DNA of 64,000 nt, taken from assembly GCA_030323885.1 (NCBI GenBank), contig CM059186.1, positions 154,165,064-154,229,063 on the forward strand, in the 5' to 3' direction. Each line of letters begins with the position of its first letter. The first letter of the stretch is position 1. Positions 41,312-51,900 of the stretch are shown here, in pieces. This DNA is from Branchipolynoe longqiensis (lineage: Eukaryota; Annelida; Polychaeta; Phyllodocida; Polynoidae). The notes under the pieces were generated by a model, which saw only the letters and a program-made list of their open reading frames with translations, was not told the DNA's origin and searched no databases. Both the position numbers and the translations under genes were made by a program.

Positions 41312-42744
41312 GTGTCCCTCGGAATCCGCAACACCGGCATACGCTCACGCCATACGCCGTAGTGTGACAGCCCCATAAGAGCTGCTTGTTCGTGGCTGGG
41401 GACCAAGCCAGCTGACGGCTTATACGCGACTGTGGCGGGGAACCAAGCTAGGGATAAAATGTGCTCATTGTGTGTCTAAATAAAGGCCTATCCTCCCATA
41501 ACATTTTCCACGAATGTCGTCGTTTATTATAGCATGATTGTACGTGTTTTGTAAGTAGTGGTGACATATGTTGGGGAAGAAAAAAGGCTATGGGACCAGG
41601 CCACACAGCATTCGCTTGTACTATGTAGGTATATCACCAGCGGAACTGGTTGAGTGTCATATATATATTCCTTATTTATATTCGACCTGTTTCAACAAAT
41701 CATCAAATCCTTCAAGTGTGTATACAACTTTCCTATTTAACCCATCTAAATTATAACTGCAACGCACCTGTAATTTGTAGCAATGTCTCGTCCATACTGT
41801 GTTACTATTAGATGTTCCATATTTACGATTGTGCGTCAATTCTGAGCTGGTCAGATAGTATCTGAGATGGCATACCGTATTAGTATATATTACTACTACT
41901 AGTTATGATGTACTAAAACAGTACAATTACTCCAGCTTAGACATAATTAGTACTATAATACTAGTGCTATCAGTATCACCGTATCAGCCATGTTACCGTT
42001 TACTGTATCCAGTGTAGGTGATGAGGGGGCCATACTACAATTTGTACAAACAAGTTGGAGAATAGCTTTAATGTGGCAATGATGGAGAAGTCAGAACACA
42101 AGAACAATAACTTGCACATCCTTGCAATGGGCGCTCCCACCATTACTAATGCCATTAGTAATGGTAATGTCTAATGGTAGACATTAGACATTTTTTATTC
42201 CACAAACATATACTATTCTATTAATAGAAATTGCAGGAACAGGGTAACCATTAATGGTCGTCTTCCCACTTCCCCATATATAGGCCTATCATCCCAATGC
42301 ACCATCACATCAGCCCCCGACGAACGCACTCGTTCACTCTAATGAAAATTGACAGGCACAGACAGAAGCAAACTCCTTTTATCATTAATATCAACGATAT
42401 GATGTTAGTAGTAAAATTACAAATATACTTAATCGGCAGGAGTCTTTGCAGTTTATACTACAATTTAAAAAGAGTCAATGTCAATGATCTAATCTTGGGC
42501 TCTCGGCCTCCGACTGCACGACCATTGTAGTAGGCCTACATTAAATCAATTTAGCTGACCAATTCTGTCACACTCGTGTGTGACCAGCATTTCTCTTCAG
42601 AGAACTATAAGGCCACATCTCCAATAACCTGTGAACTCGATCAATTCCATATCCTCTCAATAATTTACCTGTCGGGAGCCTACTTATTTTTTATGTATAT
42701 TTTTGTTTACATAAATAATGTCCATATACTAAGTCTACTGACAT
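41312..42744. other. Upstream region of the DHRS7-like gene; no other gene seen
   Basis: AT-rich, with a short direct repeat near 42137-42165 (CATTACTAATGCCATTAG-type). No clear TATA box or CpG-rich promoter was located. Confidence 0.4.
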
Positions 42745-42916
42745 ATGTCATTCTTGTCTGGTCTTTCCAGAATGTGTATATCCAATGTAGTTTCGAATAT
42801 AACGTATTGGACGGTTGCAGTGGTTATTGCGATAATCACAATTCAGGCTCTTCGCCTCTTCTATGCCGATGGGGATTTAACATTGTTATTCAAGGAGAAG
42901 TTTGGCAAAAAGCCGG
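42745..42916 (+). CDS. DHRS7: DHRS7-like exon 1
   Basis: ATG 42745; encodes the N-terminal membrane helix '[19 protein letters not shown]'. Donor CCGG|GTATGT, phase 1. Nine codons on there is a second ATG (Met10), a possible alternative start. Confidence 0.82.
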
Positions 42917-45900
42917 GTATGTTAATATACAACTTTTTGAAGTTTTCCTGTTCGATTGTGGTCTGGTATAAACCTAGATAAAAGATTCACCCGGTACTTG
43001 TAGTACACGGGTGAAGATCAGCCTTATATAAATACGGGCGCAAATAGCGTTAGTATGGAACATCACCTAGAAACTGTGGCTCCAGTATCAAATGGATACC
43101 CATGTAGGCACAGATTTGGTGAAATGGGAGAGAATGCAAAAAGACAAGATGGCGGCCGCAGAACGCCGTCGATTTCACTTTTAAATCTTATTAAACTAGA
43201 TATTATATTATATTTTTCAACTCAAAAGTAGCGGGCTAATAATAAAACAGATGTAAAGAATAATTGTTGCTTCTTAGTTTGTGAAATTAGGCTCTCAATT
43301 CTTTGACCCGTTTTTTCGCCAGCTTTTACATAAGGTTGGTATGCACCCCTCCTGTGGCTACTGCAGCAGTACGGGATGAATCTTGTATCTAGTATAAACC
43401 AAGCCTATGTAAACCGTAAAATAAGTCATAACCTGACTAATAAGACACTCAGCAGAATGTTTGTTATTCATTTTCCATCAGCTATGATCATCTATTAATT
43501 ATTATATATATTAGGCACTACAATAGGTTATAATTAGATATTTGTACATGATAAAAACATGAAAAGTGACATATATCTTACGCACTGACCTAAATACCTA
43601 TGAAATAGGTCTATAGTTGTTGGTGCAAAGTGAGTTTAAAATATAGGTCCTATAATGAAGGACATTGCTGGGTATAGCATCAAAACCCAACTTCCGGTGT
43701 GTAAGCTGAAGTTACGATCCGGCGTGATGGAAGGACCAGCGGAACTGTGAATGCCGTTATGCTGATACACTCTCAGCTCTTGACTACTCTACTGTGTGGG
43801 TTCCATAGCGTGCCTGGCTGGCCAGGTTGTCTGGATAACGGGCGCCTCTAGCGGTATTGGAGAGTACCTCGCCTATGAGCTGGTGCGAGCAGGATGCAAG
43901 CTAATCCTGTCAGCCCGTCGAACTCAAGAACTGGAAAGAGTCAAGCAGCAGTGCTTAGGTGAGTCTGCTTACTTAAATCTAGATAAAATATTCACTCCCC
44001 ACCTACTATTTGGTCGAAAGAGGACTAGTTTATTAATCGGTGAACTAGTCTTGTTGTTATTAATAAACTAAATCATCGACTGCAAAATAATGGATTTGCT
44101 CAGAAAGCCGGAATGTTGTTTACCGTGGGCTGCTAATATAATAGGATGGTTTTCTAATCGTATATGAGGTCGTCCACATTTTGTCAATATTTTCAAGGTA
44201 TTACTACTTTTCAGACTGCCCCCTCCTCCGCTCCTAAGTCTTACAAATCAACATTTTACTACAGACCCAGCCAGGGTAGCTGCATGACTTTAGTGGTTGC
44301 CTCTCGTTTTGGTAGGTCATGGGATTCGACCTCCCAAGTTCGAACCCTGGTCGAATCAAACTAATAACTTACAAATTTATGCTTGTTGCTACCTAGCCTG
44401 GCATTCGGCATCAACAGGGACAGGGCAGGAATCAGTGGAATAAAGAAGACCAATTGTCCACAACTGCAAATTCTGTCGCTTTAATCAGCTTATGTACAAC
44501 AACGGCAGCAACAAATCGAGGGAAAATATCAACATTTTATTAAGCGATAAAAGTGTTACTTTAAGGCCCTGTCACACTACGACGCTTCTCCTGGCGACCC
44601 GTCATCGTTGAAAATAAAATCTTGCGTGTCGAGAAACGTCCAACTTTTCGGCGGTTTTGGGAAAAAGATCGGCGTCAGCACGGCGCATTATTCGCGCGCG
44701 GCCAACGTGTGTCGACGCGTTTGGGTAAAAAAAATTTAAAGTGTGGCGCGACGTGCTCATATCACCTTAGATGTTGGTAGGACGTAAACCAAGAAAGCAA
44801 CGATTTGGCGCAACGTGTGGAGACGACCCACCCGCGCGCGTGCCGTCTGCCTAGCATTCCCATAACGTTATTCCGGCGCGTCCAACGGAGCTCGACGACC
44901 GCCTAACATCCTTACCCATATATTTGCGCACGCTGGCGGTCGTTGTTTTTTTTTTGACACGCTTAAAACCTTGGCCGACCAATAGTGTGCGCCGGCGTTT
45001 TGCGCCGACCATCAACGTCAAGGATAGTGTACCGACGTGTACCGATGTGTACCGACGCGCGCATAACGCGCCCCCAACGTGTCTCGATATTTCACCCATT
45101 TTTGCCCCAAAACACCACACGTCGCTGGGTCGCCGGCGAGAAACGTCGTAGTGTGACAGGGCCTTAACAGTCACCCCCCTCCCCCTGTAGTATGCTGTGT
45201 ACCACCGTGAAAATGTTGACAACTTTGGACGGCCCTTATCCTTGATTGTTTTTCAGCTTTAACATTGACAGACAATCTACAAGAAGAAGACCTGCTTGTT
45301 TTACCTCTGGATGTGACGGAGTATAATACACATGCACAGGCAGTACAGGAAGCCCTGTGCAAGTTCGAGAAGGTATGTAGTATATAGTAGCCTGGGCTGA
45401 TGCAGTTAAAGTTACATAGTGCAAGGAGTTTCTGCAATATTTTTTAGATAAATATATTAGATCTACTTTATTTTAGTTTGATGTAACTTTTATTTTGAAG
45501 GGTTACATTTGGAGATATTGGAAGTGAAAATATGTAAAGATGATTATTGTATGCACGCCAAATTGCTGGACGCAGGTTTCGTTTACCCGTGTTAGAGTGT
45601 AGCAGTGTATGTAGCACAGGAGCACTAAACTACAATAACCCTTTAACTTTAAGGTCGGGTATGCCCAAATGTGCCCGCAAGTTACACATGCTTACAGGCC
45701 TGGAGCGCCTGAATGCACCCGCTATATCTCTTACCATATCTCCTAACCAGTAATACCAAGGAGGCTAAATTTGGTGTCATTTGAAAGAGAATTCAATTTA
45801 CTTTCATATAAAATCTACTTGATTTTCAACGGGTTTTGAAATATATCAATTTAATTACACTAATGTCACATATTCAGATTTTTCAACAATTCGGTCAGGA

Positions 45901-48900
45901 CTCGGGGGACTTAATTGAAATCTCTTTAGGACTAAAACTAGTAAAAGTGATAAATGTTCGAGTGCATGAGTATCTGAATCACAAAGAGAAGTGAATGAAG
46001 GTTGGAGTGGAACTAAAGAAAGTTCTTTTACAGTAAAGAAGGGCTTTCAAGTCCTTTGCAGTTTAAGAGTATTGAAGTAGGTAGTGTAAAGTGTAAACTT
46101 GTGTAAGTGTCGGGTAGGCGGGTGGTTAAAGTTTGTGTTGTCTTTGTGACTGCCGAAGGAGGAATACTGGTGTCTGTGGTGGTTGAGTGGGCGGTGGCCG
46201 CGAGCAGCTGTAGGTGACACTGGCAATGACGATGACAATGATGACTAATTTTATTAGCTTTGGCGACCCCTCACAGGGTATACTAGCAACAATATACAGT
46301 ACAAACTCCCTAACCGACCACCTCCACAGATCGACCACTCCCCTATATCGATCGCTTTATTCTGGTCCCAACAATACCATTGTAACCATATTCTTACTCC
46401 CTAAACCGATCACCTCCCTAAATAGACACTTAAAGTCGGTCCCAAGTATTCTCGATTTACAGGGTTACACCGTGGTACATGTTTAGAATATAAAACAAAT
46501 AGCAACTCAAAATGACATGTTCATGCTCGTAACAATGTAAAAGAATTCATTTTACAAGTAGCCCTATACGTGGCAATATATATCATGTTGCAACTAAACA
46601 AGTTCTTACTACAACCAGAGAGCTTGTATAGACAGATGAGAGGGACAACTCCCGCGAAAATCGGTAACACAAGCTACAGTGGCGCCTCTCACGGTCATTG
46701 TTGAACAAGCCAAAACAAATGACATTGGTATTGTCAATGGCCGAGCAATCTTCTTAGAGAAAAAGTTAAATATCTCTAAAACCACACTACCTAGAAGCAA
46801 ACCACTTGGCAGACAAACAGATAACATGCTTTACAACCAGCTTATATTAAATTTATAAGGTTAGGGTTCTGAATTTCTATTAATTTTGAATAAAACTGAT
46901 GTTTTGCACTGCGCATACCGGCAAACTCAATGCATTGTCAATGGCAGCGAGCAATCTTCATACAGAAAAAGTGAAATATCTCTAAAAGCACACAAGCTAG
47001 AAACAGATCGCTTGGTACACATATAGAAGACATCTTTACCAAAAAGATATTAAATTGATATGGTTAGGGTTCTCGATTTCTCTTAATTTTGAATAAAACT
47101 AATGTTTTGCACTGCGCGTACTGGCAAACTCAAGGCATTGTCAATGGTCGTGAGCAATCTTCATACAGAAAAAGTTAAATATCTCAAAAACCACAACACC
47201 TAGAAACAAACTGATTGGAATACACATAGAAAACATATTTACCAACAAGACTATATTAAATTGATACGGTTAGGGTTCTGGATTTCTATTAATTTTGAAT
47301 AAAACTGACATTTTGCCGGTACGCATACAGCTGTGTCATAAACTGTTCAACAAGCACCACTTGGAGCGCCACAGTCGCCAGCTGTTACACGGTCTAGGAT
47401 GAGAGTTGTCCCTCACATCTTATACACGCTCTCTGCTCCAACCTCCCCAGATCGACATCTTGGTGAACAACGCCGGCCGGTCCCAGCGGGCCCTCATCAA
47501 GAATACCGAGCTGGAGGTCGACATGGAGCTGATGAAGGTCAACTACATCGGCGTCGTGTCACTCACCAAGGCACTGCTGCCGCACATGCGCGAGAACAAG
47601 CGGGGCCACATCGTCGTCACCTCGAGCATCGCCGGCAAAATTGGTTAGTCTGAGCTGATGGGTTTTCCCAGCGCTGAATTAACCATTAAGCAAAATAAGC
47701 ACGTCCTTATAGGGAGGGCATCAGGATAAGGGGTATATTATTGTTTATGTTTTGAATTACATATATATGGGGGGGGGGGGCGCCAAAATCTTTAAGTGCT
47801 TAGGTCCTCTATGGGTCTTAATCCGGCCCTGGGTTCACCCCTCAGGTTGGTTCGTTGTTTGGGGTTTTGCGTCCTGGCAACAGTTTAGGTCATATATGGA
47901 CGAGTACCGACTTGTGATAGTACACACTGATAGAGAGAGAGAGAGATAGTACACACTCGTGGTGACTTTATATTTATAATGCTACCCCAGTGAGAGACCA
48001 GGTTGCCAGCATCATGACCTGATATCCTACTCAGTCACATTATCCTGACACTGAGCCAACCAGTCCTTGCCCTATCCTAATTATGCCGAGTGATTGGCTA
48101 GAAAGCGATACCCATATATAATAGAAACTCCCAATACTAAATTTTCATCATATAGTGATGATGATGATGATGATATTGGTGATGTTGACAATGATGATGA
48201 TAAACAGGTGTCTGAATATGTTTATAATAGGAATAGGAAATTTCCAATTTCTGAGATGTTTCCGATTTTTTTACCTGTCACATGGGTCATTTTCCTCCTT
48301 TGCTTAGCACTGTTATATTTACCAGAATTCAGATTTCCACTTTTTTAAATTGTTATTGGAGGCGGCTCTCATGTCTCTTCTATACCATTAATGCACAAAT
48401 GCCAAAATCTCAAACAGAATGTTTATTTCTATGAAGACAAAAAGTATGATGAATTGAATCAGAGCGCAGACCTACTGTGCATAGAATACATGCGGAACCG
48501 GAGCTGACCCTGGATGGGGATCCCATTAAAGTCGTTGAGAAAACCAAATTTCTGGGCCTCATTCTCGACGCAAAACTGTCTTTTGTGCCACATATAAAGT
48601 ACCTGAAAACAAGATGCCTGAAAGCGCTGGATATTCTGAGGGTGCTGTCCAGCTCAGAGTGGGGAGCGGACAGAGATGTTCTGCTCTCCGTGTACAGAAC
48701 CTTGGTTCGTTCACGAGTGGATTACGGCAGCATAGTATATGGTTCCGCAAGGAAATCATATATTGGGCTGCTAGACACGATCCACCACCAGGGACTGCGC
48801 CTGGCCCTTGGGGCCTTCCGCACCTCACCAGTTCAGAGCCTTTATGTCGAAGCCAATGAACCATCACTTAACAACAGGAGAATCAAACTGGCCATGCAAT

Positions 48901-51900
48901 ATGTAGTCAAGATAAAAACTAATGCATTGAATCCTGCACACAATTGTCTATTCGAGCAACATGACGAATCCAGGTATGAAGCCAGGCCAAATTACATCCG
49001 GCCACTGAGGCTCCGAATGAAACCTCATTGGAGGCCTTGGGCGTGGATTTGGACGTGTTGGAGGATGCCAAAGACCCAGAACATCCCCCGTGGTCGTTGA
49101 GAAAGCCATCGGTTATCCTCCGACTCACGGAACTGAGGAAATCTGGGACACATCCACTCGAGTACCAAGGACTGCATGCAGAGATTCAAGGCCAGTTTGC
49201 AGACCACCTCTCCATATACACTGATGGTTCGAGAGACCAAAGCCGGGTAGCTGCTGCGGCAGTCTGCCGACGGGAAAAACTTGGTGTACGTTTGCCCGAT
49301 CAGAGCTCGATTTTCACTGCAGAGGCCCGAGCACTCCTTCTCGCTTTGGAGTGTATCGAGGTATCCAACCACACTAACTATGTTATATACAGTGATTCCT
49401 TCTCTTGCCTCCTGGCTGTTGCTGGACTGAAAACGAATCACCCTATTCTAGCAACGGTCATTTATAAAATGAACCAACTGACAACAGATGGGTATGATAT
49501 CCACCTGTGCTGGGTGCCTGGCTATGCTGGCATACAAGGAAACGAACGAGCTGATCGGGCTGCGAAGAAGGCCCTGAACTGTGATCTTGAACCGTGTCTG
49601 ATCCCTCACTCTGATCTGAAACCACTAATAGCCACCCACATAAAATCCAAATGGCAACATGAGTGGGATGAAAACATCAATAAACTTAAAGAAATTGAAC
49701 CATCTGTGGGAAAGCCACCACAGACTCATGCGGGAGGTCGGCGGGACCAAGTGGTCCTTAGTCGCTGCCGTGTTGGCCACTCGTGGCTTACACGTGCTTT
49801 TCTGCTCAAGGGGGAACCTCCCCCTGAATGTATTGGGTGTCAGTCCCACTGACACTCAAACACATTTTACTAAGTTGCGTTGATTTTTTGGCCCTGCGCC
49901 AACGGTTCTACACTGCAGGCAGTATGCATGACCTTTTTACTAAGGTAAAACAGGAAAACATTTTAGCCTTTTTGAGGGCAGCTGGACTGTACCACCTTAT
50001 ATAGTTTACTAAATGGATTCTATTAATTATTAATGAAACTTTTCTTTTTCTATGGGAATTTGTTTCCCTTGACCACAGATATATGATTGTGAGCTTTCTA
50101 ATTTAATTAGTGTCTATTGGCACATAATTGATTGTCTGCTTTTACATGTAAAAGCGATGGTTTGAACAAAAAACAAACATTTCTCGCCGTGAATATGGCC
50201 TATGCTGCCGACACGGCGTAAAGCAACCACCAATCAATCAATCAACCTACTGTGGCCGGAGATCGGGAGTTCGATTCCCAGTCGAGTCAAACCAATGACA
50301 TAAAATTGATACTTCCTAGCTTGGTGCTTAGCATTAATAGGATAGGGCAATGACTGGTTAGCTCAGTGTCAGGAGAATATGACTGAGTGGGATATTGGGT
50401 CATAGTGCTGGCAGCCTGATTTCCCAGTGGGACAGCACTATAAAGTCACCATGAATGTACACTGTCACAAGTCGGTATCCTGATATGACCTTAGTTGTTG
50501 CCAGGATGTAAAACTCCAGCAACCAATCTAACACTGTCCTCTATGTTTTCAGCTGGGTCCATCTCTGCATCGTACTCAGCCTCCAAATTTGCACTGCACG
50601 TAAGTATACACATACTCCACTATCTGTAGTCACACATTACTAATTTGCAACACTCGGAGTCAAGGGTAGTGAAGAAGATTTATTGTATGAATTTAACAAA
50701 ACAAATTAACAAAATAAGTTAGTGCCTGAAGACAGGCGATCATGCAGGTTGACTGCGGTCAGTATGCCGTGGGTATGGTTTGCGTGAAGCCTGGCTTCGG
50801 GCTCAGAACTTCCTGTGGGACAGGCGAATCGGTGCCTACGGGACAGGCAAATGTCTGTAGTTGCCATGATGTCATGCTTTCGCGATCAGGAACCTGCAGG
50901 ACAGGCGAGTACCATGAGGTCACATCGCGGAGGTCATCAGTGTTCGGTAACCTGGCAGGCAGGTCTGGGTAGAAGTCAGAATCTGGAGCAAAGATGGTTC
51001 AGGTTAAACACAAGCACGTCTGGAATTTACTCAGATGGAGCAGACAATGAGGGTCGTTAGAATGTAGAATTTGCTGGTAGGTGTTACATAACTGGAGATG
51101 ATAATTGATAGCTGGTGAACAAGAGGAATGGTAGTACTGATAGCACATGTATAGCTGAACTAAAATAGGCAAGTCTGGCTGAAGAAACGAGAGGATTATG
51201 CAGCACTCAACCCAACAAAGAGACGAGTGCTGCAGGATCCTCTGAAGTGAGGTTGGAGAGGGAGGTAAGGATCTAGCTGTTGAACAATTATCCTATGTGA
51301 AGAGGATGCTTCCAACACAGTGCAAACTTGTGTTAGTAGTTATCTACCTGGAGTGTTGAAGGAAGGTATTGAACAGCCAAAGAGGAAATAGTATTAGTAA
51401 CATGTGAAAATGTAGAGAAGGACACAGAGCTACATGGAAAGGGGAGGAATATGCGGCACTCAACCCAACAAATAGGGGAGTGCTGTAGGAACTTCTTAAG
51501 TTGAGGGTGTAGAACAGGAAGGGTATAAAGGTGAAATGAGGGCACTGTATGAGTAGGGATGACTATATGATATCGTCACTGGTTGTGCACACAAAAAGGG
51601 TTTCTCCTCCTCGCCACTCCTTTCAGTCCGAGGCGGACTGAGAGGAGTGGCGAGGAGGTGTTATTATTATTGGGGCGTTTGTGACCTAGCGGTCACTGGC
51701 TGCAGAACATTAATAAACGGCGCCGTTAAAACGGCCTGTTTTTTTTGTGTTTTTTTTGGGAGGGGGCTTTCCTTCTCACTTCGTCCAACTTAAGGGGTGG
51801 TAAGGGGAGGGGCGTGGTGCTCTTCGCAGTGTCTTGTGCTGTGATGGTGTGGTGCGGCGGTGGCCCGGCAGATGGCAATACGTTCTTGGGAGCGCGGTCC

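Larger units (their letters stand above)
48440..50525 (+). mobile_element. tRNA-headed SINE, family 1, split by the LINE (intron 4)
   Basis: The head up to ACCTACTGTG is left of the LINE. Right of it the copy continues 'GGGAGTTCGATTCCCAGTCG' (box B), the body 'GGATAGGGCAATGACTGG' and the tail 'CCTTAGTTGTTGCCAGGATG'. The SINE's end is ~30 bp before exon 5. Confidence 0.7.

Noticed and set aside
43131..43150. AAGATGGCGGC motif as a YY1-type promoter site for DHRS7
   Set aside because: It lies in intron 1 and similar motifs occur by repeat context elsewhere (27.9, 61.7 kb), so promoter function is not supported.
44851..45222. 123-codon ORF in the TTAA MITE
   Set aside because: Lies across MITE sequence and its end; no similarity to a transposase or other family.
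46888..47300. CRISPR-like array
   Set aside because: The ~205-bp units are contiguous without spacers and the sequence is eukaryotic.
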